Source of the DNA: Acanthochromis polyacanthus
Taxonomy: Eukaryota > Chordata > Actinopteri > Pomacentridae
NCBI RefSeq assembly: GCF_021347895.1
Contig: NC_067123.1
Span: 4,480,149 to 4,544,148, forward strand
DNA: 64,000 nt
Direction of reading: 5' to 3'
A model generated the notes under the pieces. It searched no databases, was not told the origin of the DNA, and saw nothing but the letters and a program-made list of their open reading frames with translations. The number at the start of each line of letters is the position of its first letter. The first letter of the stretch is position 1. This document shows positions 11,017 through 21,415 of this stretch, piece by piece. A program made the position numbers and the translations under genes.

Positions 11017-12610
11017 TTGACCTGGGACATTAAAAATTCACATTCTGCTTTTCCTGAGAAATAGGAAGTTGTGCTTGTGACAAAAAGTAATCTAAAACCA
11101 GTAAACAAAAGTTATCAGAACTAATCATTCTGTTCCTCAAATATATTTTATGTGACTGTTATGTTTCATATTTACACTGTTTTTCATTTTGTTGATAGCT
11201 TGTTGTGCTAGTTGTCCTAAATGCTAATGGATTAGCATTTAATTGTTTACATACTTCAATGAGTTTAATTCTGTTGATTAAAAAATGGGTTTAATCAGTG
11301 TTGTAGAATAGAAAAGCATCCTTTAAGACAATATACTGTAATTTTTTGAGCTAAGCTAGCTGTAGTTTTGCTAAAGCTGTGGTTTGACGTGGTAGCCTAG
11401 CATGCTAATTAGCAGTTGGCTAAATATTCATTATCGTATCGTTGTTTTGGTATTTTCTGGAGCTTTTTACCACAGAGTCATATTTCATTTTCTGCACGTT
11501 AAAACTAAACTAATGTAAAATGTTGGTGGTTTTCCATAAATTTAGGATTTTTTGTGTATTTTCTGAAGCTCGTTAGCAATCAGCTGGCTCTGATGGACCC
11601 GATTTAAAAGCAATAAATGTCTGTTTGGAGCCAGAAGTGCCAACAGTTGTTCCTCATTCATCACAAATCACAACCACATCAGTGTAAACTTCAAATTAAA
11701 AGCCAGAAAATGGAAAATATTTACCTTTCACCTTTCAGAACGAGGCTCAGATTGCTGACCGCTGGCTAAACCGATGCTGACATGACGGATTGTCGAGTTA
11801 TTGCCGTTATTAATCACCGCTTCTTTAATTATTTTCCTGCTGAAACTCAAAGCTCTGAGCGCAGCAGACGTATCTGAAGATAAAAATCTGCTGCTGCTTC
11901 CTAATGAGTAAACGTTAGCCGACATTATTCTGGCAGGAGACTCGTCGGTTTCACATCTGGAAGCAGCTTCACGCCAATTTTTGCTGAATCATACGAGGAC
12001 TATTTTTCTTTGGGAGTTCCAGAGAATTTTCTCACTTAAAACATCGTAATAATCATCATTATGTAAAAGTCAGATTAATATTTGCTGATTCCTTTCTGAA
12101 GTATGAAGGGTTTTTTTTTAATGGGAGCAAACATGAAGACAAATCCTGGATGTTCACGTGAATCTGAAGTGTGAAAGTTTATCTGGTGATTGCTGCACTT
12201 CTGCTTCGTCATGCTTGTTTGTGTGGTTTGTGTCACATCGATGCTGCGTAATTCTGCACATTGCTCGCCCACAAACAGAAATAACGTGACACAACTGATG
12301 CTTGATGTTTCTGTCTTTCTTAATTTTGAGGTTTTCTGCAGAAACAATCCCGACTTTGTGTAAAGTCTGCTTTGCGTGGCTCTTAATAAGTGTAAAAGAT
12401 TCCTCATTAGTGCTTTTTGTTGGATGTTTTAAATGTTAAGTCATCTGACCTCCTCAGGATCTGCTGACTTTTTGGTCTACAGTATCTTTAGTATATTTGA
12501 AGAAACCATGTAAAATTTAACCTTCATACTTTGAATATTTTCAGACTCTTAATCTCATGCTTTTTATTTCACGCTGCTTTTTTCATCATTTGAGAATCAG
12601 ATCTTCATCA
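11015..12610. other. AT-rich intergenic DNA, nothing recognised
   Basis: No coding or repeat structure is supported. Several agctagc/gctaa-rich stretches (11210-11420) look like ordinary low-complexity DNA. Confidence 0.4.
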
Positions 12611-12930
12611 GTATCCCAGAGATTGAAATTCAACACAAAAAAATGAAAAATCGCCACAAAAAGGCCCAAAGTTACCATAAAACAAGTGAAGTTGTGACAA
12701 AAACTCTAAATTGGTAACAAAAAAGCTCAAAAAACATACAACTTACTACAGAAAAGTATCCCGATTTCACACTTTTCATTGACGTTTTCAATCATTTTTG
12801 AGTCTCTGAGAACTTCTAAAACTTTCTTTCTCCATGTTTGTCTGAACTTCACTCCATGCAGGTGGCAGATGATGTAGTTTCTGTTTAGTGTGACATCTGG
12901 ATGGATGTAAAACTGATCTGGTGTCAGTTT
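12611..12930 (-). repeat. Short ACCACAAAA array plus inverted flank block
   Basis: Positions 12640-12770 are a short array piece (cacaaaaaggcccaaagt). Positions 12780-12930 are the inverted counterpart of 6973-7110, sharing catgcaggtggcagatgatg versus catcatcttccacctgg in complement. Confidence 0.55.
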
Positions 12931-13163
12931 TTACCAGAACTCAGGTGTGTTTCTCCTCCTAAATGTCATGGTTCTATCTGCTGGACTGATGAAGTTCTAA
13001 GGCTCAGAAATGATGGAAAAAGTCCATTAAAAAGAGATAAATCTGAACCTACCTCTGTGGACTTCAAGGACCTGGAACTGTGGAAATATTCCCAGTATGA
13101 AGGTAGAACTCTGATCATTAACAAAGTTACTGGAGATGAAGAACCAGATGATTCTTGGTGTTA
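12931..13163 (+). repeat. Family B core, copy 1
   Basis: The most complete forward copy of the B core. Key strings are gatgaagttct, ggctcagaaatgatgg, aaaagtccattaaaa, gacttcaaggacctggaact, atgaaggtagaactctgatc and actggagatgaagaacc. One frame stays open through the core and reads LRLRNDGKSPLK, FKDLELWKYSQYEG and TLIINKVTGDEEPDDS. The same frame is recoverable in the other copies. No known protein family was recognised. Either this is an old exon carried by a repeat, or a repeat that happens to be open. Confidence 0.75.
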
Positions 13164-13384
13164 GTTTTGCTTCTTTTTGTGGTGATATGGGGTCATTTTG
13201 TTGTAGTTTTAGCCATTTTGTGGCGGTTTTGCATCTTTCATGATTTAAAGTTTTTGTGGTAATTTTGCGACTTTCAGTTAAAATTTTGTGTCATTTTGTA
13301 GTAATTTGGGTTCTTTTTTGGGTGATTTGTTTTCATTTTGTGGTGAATTTTTCACTTTTTTTTGTTATTTTAGTTGCTGTGTTT
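13164..13384 (+). repeat. TTTTGTGGT array between B cores 1 and 2
   Basis: Degenerate ttttgtggt-type units in the same orientation relation to the B core as elsewhere. Confidence 0.75.
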
Positions 13385-13530
13385 TTCTGAGGCTCAGAAA
13401 CGATGGAAAAAGTCCATTAAAAGTGATAAATCTGGACCCACCTTTATCACGATGGACTGCAAGGACCTGTAACCCTGGAAATATTCACAGTATGAAGGTA
13501 GAACTTTATTTAAATCAGGTTACTATAGAT
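13385..13530 (+). repeat. Family B core, copy 2
   Basis: It shares gaggctcagaaacgatgg, aaaagtccattaaaagtgat and acagtatgaaggtagaac with copy 1. Small indels break the shared frame after LRLRNDGKSPLK. Confidence 0.75.
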
Positions 13531-13544
13531 ATAGAGTAAGATGA

Positions 13545-14125
13545 TTGAGGTTGGAGTCTCTGATTGACAGATGGGTTTTGTATCTTGGAAGCAGCAGCAG
13601 AGTTTGAACAACAGGAAGCTCTTTTCAAACAGGAGGAGTCTGTGGATGAATCTCAGGCTTCCTGTGGAGCTCAGTGCTGCAGAAACATCGAAGTAAAACC
13701 AGAAGATCACAGCTGCCCAGAAAAAACCGAGGATCTGAGCGCTGCAGGAGACCGAAACCTTTGATGAAGAGCTGGAGGAATCCTGCCTCCTGTCCGACTG
13801 ATCTGAAGATCTGAGTCACTCTGGTGGAAGGACGACAAACCTTCCATCTTCTCAGAGCAGGAAACATCCCAGAGCTTCTGCCTCACCCGGCTGGAGACGA
13901 GAACAGGTTCGAGGCTGATCCGAGACGATCCAAGAGCAGCTGGACGTTCACCATCATGAACCAAACCCCCTGCAGGAGAAACCCATCGACTCCAATGTGG
14001 CTCAAGGTGACGATCAGAAACGAAGAAGCATTAACCTTGTCGCTGTTTAACAGAAAGACAGGAGAAGAACTCCAGAGAATCAGCAGAAGCAGCAGGAGGA
14101 AGCTGCAGGTCAGAGTTAATCACCG
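13545..14125 (+). other. Coding-like block of unknown identity, broken
   Basis: This is higher-complexity, GC-richer DNA between oppositely oriented B repeats. One frame is open from 13564 to 13764 (Glu/Cys-rich, with EFEQQEALFKQEESVDESQ). Another is open from 13824 to 14174 and includes [21 protein letters not shown] third overlapping frame also reads long with stops. The block ends gctgcaggtcagag, which resembles a splice donor. I do not recognise a family, and several frames being open at once argues against simple coding. It could be a decayed exon or conserved non-coding DNA. Confidence 0.3.
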
Positions 14126-14127
14126 AC

Positions 14128-14187
14128 TGGATGGATGGATGGATGGATGGATGGCTGGATGGCTGGATGGCTAGATGGATGGATGGG
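14128..14187. repeat. (GATG)n microsatellite
   Basis: Tandem atgg/gatgg units with some ctgg variants. Confidence 0.95.
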
Positions 14188-14359
14188 ACATTTAATGTTC
14201 CCCTCAGGACAAACTGGAACCTGAAGGTTTTCTCTACATCACAATTTAAAGATGATACTCTTGAAAAAGGAGTAACATCCAGTCAGTCTAACTCTGATTA
14301 TCAGATATAAATATGTAAATGCACTAAAGAGTCAATATAGAATCAACCAAATCTGAGGA

Positions 14360-15345
14360 AAATCCTCCCAGACCTCCTCAGAATCATCTGGTTCTTCATT
14401 TCATTAATGATCAGAGTTCTACCTTCATACTGTGAATAGTTCCACAGGTCCTTGAAGTAAAAACAAATCTGAGTTCTGGTAAAAACTGCAACTAAAATAA
14501 CCACAAAAAAGGGAAAATTACCACAAAAAGAGGCCAAATCACACAAAAAGTGCCAAAATGACCACAAAGAAACACAAAATCAGCACAAAAAAGGTAAATA
14601 TGTCACAAAAAGACACAAAAAGGCCACAACAACCAAAGACGGACACAAAATCAGCACAAAGAGAAAAAATCACCACAAACAGGGTCCAAACTATCACAAA
14701 AAGAAGCAAAACTACCACAAAAAACAGGTCTATATACCACAAAAAGATACAAATCTTCACTGAAAGAAATTTACTCCAAAGAATCACCTGGTTCTTTATC
14801 GCCAGTGACCTTTATTAATGATCAAAGTTCTACTTTCATAGAATTTCATACGAATATTTGTAGTTCCAGGTCCTTGAAGTCCATAGATGTGGGTCCAGAT
14901 TTTTACGTCAATACAGCAGAGAGACACATGACATTTAAAGAGGAAAAACACCTCTGAGTTCTGCAGCTTAAACAACAACAAAAGCTGGAAAATAACCACT
15001 AAAACAGACCAAATCGCCAAAAAAGACCCCAAATTTCAACTGAAAGATGCAAAATTACCACAAAAACTCAAAATCATCACAAAAAGATGCAAAATGACCC
15101 CAAAATCACCACAAAAATAAGTGAATATACCACAGGAAGACTCAAAATCTCCACTAAAAGAAACAAAATTACCCCAAAGAATCACCTGGTTCTTCATCTC
15201 CAGTAACTTTATCAATGATCAGAGTTCTACCTTCAGACTGTGAATATTTCCACAGTTCCAGGTCCTTGAAGTCCACAGAGGTGGGTCCAGATTTATCACT
15301 TTAATGGACTTTTTCCATCATTTCTGAGCCTCAGAACTGCAATAA
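14360..15345 (-). repeat. Three reverse B cores with ACCACAAAA arrays
   Basis: B cores in reverse orientation lie at about 14371-14490, 14775-14960 and 15178-15345. They are recognised by ttcatctccagtaacttta, gatcagagttctacctt, ccaggtccttgaagtcca and ggactttttccatcatttc. Arrays at 14491-14774 and 14990-15177 separate them. The minus-strand frame of the third core reads SVDFKDLELWKYSQ and TLIIDKVTGDEEPGDS after a 1-nt deletion upstream. Together with copies 1 and 2 they form an inverted arrangement around 13545-14187. Confidence 0.75.
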
Positions 15346-16575
15346 ACCAGTTTGCATCATTCAGTGTTTGTTTGAGAGTCTTTAGATTCTCCTCTGATAG
15401 AGCTCAGTTCTGGTTCCGTTTGTTCTGTTTCCATCCTCTGATTGATGAAATCTTGGTGTCAACACTTGTCTTTTTCTACGGATGCTGCAGGAATCATCAG
15501 AGATTTAACTCCTGCAGTAACCAGAATGCGTTAAAGCACGACCAAACCAGAAACCGGAGCACCTTTTTCCAACAAGAACAACATAAAAACAAAAAAAGTT
15601 GGCAGTTGCAGCCAAAAATGACGAGAGGCAGATTTACAGAACTTAGGCCTTTATATGTTTTTGGCAAAGCCCAGAGTATTTTACTGTTGATTACATTTTA
15701 TTTTAAACCACGATTATAGCTGCAGAGAAAACACTGTGTTTAAGTGGTAAAGTACCTATTGGAGCAAATCATAATGTCCATTTTTTTCTTGGTCTGTTCT
15801 CGTGGCATGAACACATCGTTTTCCAGTCAGGGAAACCCACTTTGTAATACTTAGGAGTAAAACATTTAGAATCTAATGAGTAAAAGTGCAATAAAAACCC
15901 AACATGGAACATAACGACCACAGAAATCTGATTTATCATCTACCGAGGAATGACACTGAGCAGAAAAAGGTGAGCAGTCGCTGTTGGTTATGGCCATGAT
16001 TATAAAAATAACAACCTGGACAATAAAACTGAGCAGCGCTTGATTTGCACAGAAGAACCTCTGCACACAGTTTCCATGGCAAACGCTGGGAGTCGGGCTT
16101 TGCACAACGTCTTTAGCTTTTCACCTCCGTCTGTGAAGTCACTGTTTAGTCATTCTACATGTTTTCGTAACTTACACAACACCAGCCGAAGTCAGCCAGT
16201 TTCCCAAGTTCAGCTTTTGACTAGAAAACTGCAGTCTGAGCCAAAAATGAGAGAGAGTTAGGGTTTCTTTACGGCTTTTGTCTTTTTAATTTACAGTGAT
16301 GACCACACAGTTCCTCAGAGGTCAAGAGCTCTGTTGTGGCCGAAGCTTTGGGATAAAATCCCACAAAGGTTCACAGCAGAGATGTCAGTGTTTGGCAGTT
16401 TCTTTAACCGATAGTTGAACAAGAAAAACACTGAGAGTTAAACTGGTACTTCTCAGTGGACGTGAAGGATGGACATATTGAAAGATAGATGAGTTTATGC
16501 ACGTCATCCAAGGAGGATTCCATTTTCCCATGGTGGTGAAGGCGGTTACAAGGTTTATAGAAATGGCAGTGTCAT
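15346..16575. other. Unrecognised intergenic block
   Basis: About 1.2 kb of non-repetitive sequence. A 115-codon open frame (15372-15719) lacks any recognisable domain. It is probably unique intergenic DNA. Confidence 0.35.
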
Positions 16576-16579
16576 GGGC

Positions 16580-16858
16580 AAACCATTATTTAATTATCAG
16601 AGTTCTACCTTCATACTGTGAATATTTCCAGAGTTCCACGTCCTTGAAGTAAAAACACATTTGAGTTCTGGCAAAAACAGCAACCAAAATAACTAAAAAA
16701 GCAAAAACAAAACGAGACAAATTAAACACGAAAAGACCAAATCACAAGAAAAAAAATGCCAAAATTACCACCAAAAAAACACAAAATCACCACAAAAAGA
16801 GATAAATATACCAAAAAACCCACAAAATTTCCACTGTAAGATGCAAACTTACCACAGA
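16580..16858 (-). repeat. Reverse B core fragment plus ACCACAAAA array
   Basis: The core fragment 16588-16670 carries agagttctaccttcatactg and gagttctggcaaaaacag. The array piece 16680-16858 follows and is cut by the LINE insertion. Confidence 0.75.
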
Positions 16859-18080
16859 GACTGGACCCCCTGCAGTTCTCCTACAGAGCCAACAGGTCTG
16901 TAGACGACGCCGTCAACCTGGCTCCACTTCATTCTGCAGCACCTGGACTCAGCAGGAACCTACGCCAGGATCCTGTTTGTGGATTTCAGCTCTGCCTTTA
17001 ATACAGTCATCCCTGCCCTGCTCCAGGACAAGCTCCTCCAGCTGAGTGTGCCTGCCTCCACCTGCAGATGGATCACAGACTTTCTGTCTGACAGGAAGCA
17101 GCATGTGAAGCTGGGGAAGCAAGTCTCCGAGACCAGGACCATCAGCACTGGCTCCCCCCAAGGCTGTGTTCTTTCCCCACTGCTGTTCTCCCTGTACACC
17201 AACAGCTGCACCTCCAGGCACCAGTCCGTCAAACTCCTGAAGTTTGCAGATGACACCACCCTCATCGGACTCATCTCTGATGGGGATGAGTCTGCTTACA
17301 GACTGGAGGTAGACAACTTGGTGACCTGGTGCAGCAGGAACAACCTGGAGCTCAACGCCCAGAAGACAGTGGAGATGGTGGTGGACTTCAGGAGGAACAC
17401 AGCCCCCCCCCTGCTCCCATCAAGCTCTCTGACTCCACAGTGCTCACCGTGGAGTCTTTCCGCTTTTTGGGATCCATCATCTCCCAGGGCCTGAAGTGGG
17501 AGATGAACATCACCTCCAGAACCAAGAAGGCACAGCAGAGGATGTACTTCCTGAGGCAGCCGAAGAAGTTCAACCTGTCAAAGACTATGATGGTGCACTT
17601 CTACACGGCCATCATAGAGTCCATCCTCTCCTCCTTTAGCACCGTCTGGTACCCTGCAGCCACCGCTCAGGACAAAGGAGGCTGCAGCGCATCATCCGTT
17701 CTGCTGAGAGGTGATCAGATGTAACCTGCCATCCCTCCAGGTTCTGTACACCTCTAGGACTTTAAGACGTGCAACCAAGATCTTGGCCGATCCCTCTCAC
17801 CCTGGACACAAACTTTTTGAACCCCTCCCCTCAGGCAGGATAACAGCTTCTTCCCCTCTGCTGCATCGCTGATGAACACTGCCCGTGCCACTGCAAATCA
17901 CCTCTGTTGACTGCATGAATTACCACTGAGTAGTAACTGTATATACCTTGTCTACTGTTTATTTTATTTTATGATCCTTACATCTCTTTACTTACTATTT
18001 CATTTGTACTTGCACCAAGAGCACCAGAGAAAATTCCTTTTGAGTGTAAAAACCTACTTGGCAATAAAACTTATTCTGAA
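16859..18080 (+). mobile_element. 5'-truncated LINE with broken reverse transcriptase
   Basis: The 3' part of a non-LTR retrotransposon of the CR1/L2/Rex1 type. The reverse transcriptase core is visible: VDFSSAFNT (about 16979), a FLSDRKQHVKLGK block (17080), STGSPQGCVLSPLLFSLYTN (17144) and the catalytic FADDTTL motif (17243). The frame shifts after a C-run near 17405, continues as VESFRFLGSIIS to KKAQQRMYFLRQ (17450-17560), and breaks again near 17690. The 3' end carries aataaaacttattctga, typical of this group. It lies inside an ACCACAAAA array and is clearly non-functional. Confidence 0.88.
16979..17724 (+). pseudogene. LINE reverse transcriptase ORF2 remnant
   Basis: This is the readable part of the RT domain. 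The first frame runs 16979-17494 with motifs VDFSSAFNT, SPQGCVLSPLL and FADD. The second frame takes over from about 17420 to 17724. A frameshift upstream (around 16930) and another downstream mean that no intact protein can be made. Endonuclease and N-terminal regions are missing because of 5' truncation. Confidence 0.88.
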
Positions 18081-18189
18081 AATGACCAAAAAAGGCCAAA
18101 ACTACCACAGACAGACACAAAATCAGCAAAAAAGAGATAGAATCACCTCAAACAGGGTCCAAACTACCACAAAAATAGGTTGATATACC
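18081..18189 (-). repeat. ACCACAAAA array piece between LINEs
   Basis: Short array remnant (aaactaccacagacagacac) between two LINE fragments. It continues the array that ends at 16858. Confidence 0.7.
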
Positions 18190-19101
18190 ACATACATTTT
18201 CTTCAATTAAACCTAGATAAGACAGAGACTCTAATTGCTGCTCCAGAAAATATGATCCCCTTGATTAAGCATCACTTAGGCACCTTAGGCTCGTCCATCC
18301 AGTCAAGATTAGAAACCTTGGTGTTGTCTTTGGCTCTGCTCTGTCCCTGGAGCTGCATACAAAAAACTTAATTAGAAACTGCTTCTTTCAGCTAAGGAAT
18401 ATTTCTAAGCTGAGAGCTCTGGTGTCTAAAGCAGAGCTTGAAATGATTATTAATGCTTTTATTTCTTCACACTTAGACTATTGTAACAGCCTTTTTATGT
18501 GTTTGAGCCAGAAAGAATGCCACCATCTACAGGCTGTTCAAAACTCTGCTGCAAGACTCTTAACCCGCACCAGGAAAAGAGACCACATCACCCCCGTTTT
18601 AAAAGAGCTGCATTGGCTCCCAGTTTATTTTAGGATTCATTTTAAAATTTTAGTTATCACTTGTAGCGCTTTAAATGGTCAAGCCCCAGTTTATATTCCC
18701 GATATTTTAAAACGCTACTATCCTACACGTTCTGTGAGATCGTCAGGCCAAGGTTTGCTGGTCATTCCCCAGACCCATTTTAAGAGTAGAGGGGATCGAG
18801 CCTTTCAAGTAGTGGCTCCTCGGCTTTGGAAAGCTTTGCCACTGTCTCTGCGCACTTCAGTCTCTGTGGAGTCCTTTAAAAGGCAGCTAAAGAGCTGGCT
18901 TTTCAGTCAGGCTTTTATTTAGGTGGTGGTGTTGTGACAACTTGTTTGCTGTTATTGTGTTTGTGCACATGGTTGTGTCACTCCCTGTTGTTCACTGCTG
19001 ATTTTATTTTTTTTCCTCCTGATTTTATTGTGAAGCACTTTGAGAATTTCCTTTCTGTGAAAGGTGCTATATAAATAAACTTTGCTTGCTTGCTTACATA
19101 C
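18190..19101 (+). mobile_element. 5'-truncated L2-like LINE 3' end with TSD
   Basis: This is the C-terminal part of an L2-type ORF2. Open sequence reads HLDYCNSLFMCLS, LQAVQNSAARLLTRT, HITPVLKELHWLPV and APRLWKALPLSLRT, ending in a stop at 18922. Upstream pieces (LNLDKTETL at about 18210; LGVVFGSALS at about 18320) are in other frames, so the ORF has frameshifts. The 3' tail includes gtgctatataaataaactttg and a (GCTT)n end. A direct repeat acatac (18190-18195 and 19096-19101) flanks it. Related arrays show the empty site as atataccaca...aatctccac. Confidence 0.88.
18312..18922 (+). pseudogene. L2-like ORF2 C-terminal remnant
   Basis: The C-terminal region of a LINE polyprotein downstream of the RT core, with the natural stop retained but no 5' part. 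The family function is target-primed reverse transcription. This copy lacks endonuclease and catalytic RT motifs, so it is dead. Confidence 0.85.
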
Positions 19102-19330
19102 GCACAATCTCCGCTTAAAGAAAAGCACCACAAAGAATCATCTGGTTCTTCATCTCCAGTAACTTTATTTAATGGTCAATGTTTTACCTTCATACTGCGA
19201 ATATTTCCAGACTTCCAGGTCCTTCAATTTGATAGAGGTGAGTCCAGATTTATGACTTTTTAATGGACTTTTTCCATCATTTCTGAGCCTCAGAACTTCA
19301 TCAGTACAGCAGATAGAACCTAGCCTAGCC
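19102..19330 (-). repeat. Reverse family B core, copy 7
   Basis: It contains ttcatctccagtaacttta, ccttcatactgcgaata, ggactttttccatcatttc and cttcatcagtacagcag. The minus-strand frame reads DEVLRLRNDGKSPLK and LKDLEVWKYSQYEGKTLT before a 1-nt insertion. Confidence 0.75.
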
Positions 19331-19429
19331 GCGCTAGACTGATCTCTGACCGGCAATATTATGTGTCTGCAACAGAAAAGGCAGCACGTTAAGGACTCCA
19401 CTCATAAGACCGATATTTGTTGTATCCTA

Positions 19430-19800
19430 TCAGCTTAGATGACTGAGATTAATAATGTCTGAAGTGGTTTTAAAGGTTTATCACGCCCAAATAGTCATTT
19501 CTAATGGATGGCTTATGGTTTTAAATGTCTATGTGACCTAAAATAATACTTTCTCTACAGATACTTGCAGGTTTGTTCCATCAAATTACCACTATGGATT
19601 TACAGTATTAATCCACCCAAAGCTTTACATAGTTCATATCCTTTGGTGTGTCTGTGGGATGGAAAAGCTAATCAGTCACTCAGGCTACAGACAGTTCATG
19701 TTGACAAGCAGAGAGCATTGTGGGAGTTCAGCTAGCAATGGGCACCATGACAAAGACTTCTAAGACACTCGCATATTAAAGGTTTGCTGTTGTCCACCAT
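19430..19800 (+). repeat. R1 repeat copy
   Basis: A forward copy with the diagnostic core at 19685-19772: cagttcatgttgacaagcag, agagcattgtgggag, gctagcaatgggcaccatga and caaagacttct. The upstream part (aaaggtttatc, atgtgaccta) matches the complement of 63.1-63.25 kb, showing that the family extends several hundred bp. Confidence 0.65.
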
Positions 19801-20659
19801 AATGCCCCAGAGGCCCTTAAAATCCAGCCACACTAACAGCAATATTGTGTTTATATGAAGAATGTTTGCAGTACTGACTTTATTTTATTGAAGAGTCAGT
19901 TACTGATTAAGCTTGCATCTCCAGGTGATGGTGTGAGTGTTCATGGCTGTCTGTCACGTCATCTCATGATTAACTGGTGACCCACCTCACCGCGGGTCTC
20001 CAGGATAAAGCGGGTTTAGCTAATGGACGAACGTGGAAATCTCCAGATGTCCATTATTGTCCTGAAATCAAAAGCAGCCTCTTTATCAAAGGTAGGAAGC
20101 TGGGCTGATTTACGACCTTACCAGATGATCCTGCAGATGTTGCTCCTTGACAGGCAGCTGGATCTTTACCTTCTCGCATCGGCCCACTTTGCTGAGGCAC
20201 CTGCAGAGTTCTGCAGTCATCACTAGTAACTCCAGGATTTATACCTGTCCTCTTCTTCTCTCTGGACGCCTTGCAGAGAACAGATTTCGTCGGAGTTGAA
20301 AAGTGGCACTGACAGTCCGAATCTGACTCTCTAACAACCCCGAGGGAAGCCGGCGTCGGTGCACGGAGAGCTTTTCTGGCAGGCAGGGCTCGGCATCTGA
20401 AGGTGTTTAGTAGAAAACGTCTCTCTCGCCGCGGCAGCAGAAGAAACGAGGAGGAAGAAAGAGCTGGTATGTTAAGTGCAGCGGCGGCTGGATGTAGCGC
20501 CGAAAGGCTGGATGGTTTCCAGGATCACATGTGGCGTCGTGTGATCGACAAGCTACGGATGATATAAAACGTTCTGCTCCAAGCATTCGATGTTAATTAT
20601 CTGCTCGGAGGGTCTGGATGGTGGATGCTCATGTATTCCATGTTCTGGCATCGTTAAGA
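19801..20659. other. Unannotated intergenic block, partly GC-richer
   Basis: Positions 20230-20560 are more GC-rich and complex than the surroundings and end in a donor-like string gagctggtatgttaag. No domain or RNA was recognised. It could be a conserved element or a non-coding exon. Confidence 0.25.
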
Positions 20660-21415
20660 AGACTTACGGCAAATGTTGTACGTTCAAATGACACAACTCT
20701 GAAGCAATGTTTCATCACAGAGTGGTGCCATCACCGCTAACGACTCATTGTGTGGTTTGAATCAAGGTACAATCATGAGCGAGACTAAAGGTTATCTCAG
20801 GATTTGGTTTGACTTTTACTTGTGCGTTAAACAAAACTACACAACAAAATTTTTTGGTTTTGGATGGAAACTTGTGAAAACTTTTGACCCTCGCGGGCAT
20901 CAGTTCAGACAACTTTCACCTGTAAAAACATGATCCCAATAAGGTTTTTAGGTTATCTGCAAAAAAGAAAACATAGTGCTTCTATGAGAAACACCCATAA
21001 TACAGAGGCGGAACTTTGGAGTTTAGATTTAGCATCAAAACAATAAAAGTCTTTTCAAATCTACTTGGCATAGATTGGGGGAGAAAAGTTTTACTGTTTT
21101 GACAATAAATTGCGGTAGGTCGGTCTTCCAATAAAACATCTTCAGAACCACATCTTGACGGCCAAATAACACGACTCTGAAGTGTTTCACAATGTTTTAG
21201 CAGAAAGTGGTGTCATCACAGCTAGCGACGCATTCTGTGGTTTTAATCGAGGTGCAATCATGAGCGAGACTAAAGGTTGTCTCAGGATTTGGTTTGACTT
21301 TTGCTGACATGTCAAACAGAACTATACAGCAAAACGCTTTGGTTTTGGACGGACGCTCGTTGAAACTTTTCATCCTCACAGGTCACAGTTCAGTCAGACA
21401 ACTTTCACCTTAAAA

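Noticed and set aside
10899..11108. Minus-strand frame with a Thr-His run
   Set aside because: It is translation of the (TG)n microsatellite.
14371..15345. Reading B cores as a functional multi-exon minus-strand gene
   Set aside because: Cores are separated by low-complexity arrays, carry frame-breaking indels and occur in both orientations, so repeat amplification is the simpler explanation.
19801..20659. tRNA-derived SINE or tRNA gene
   Set aside because: No A-box/B-box pair or cloverleaf was found here or elsewhere in the window.
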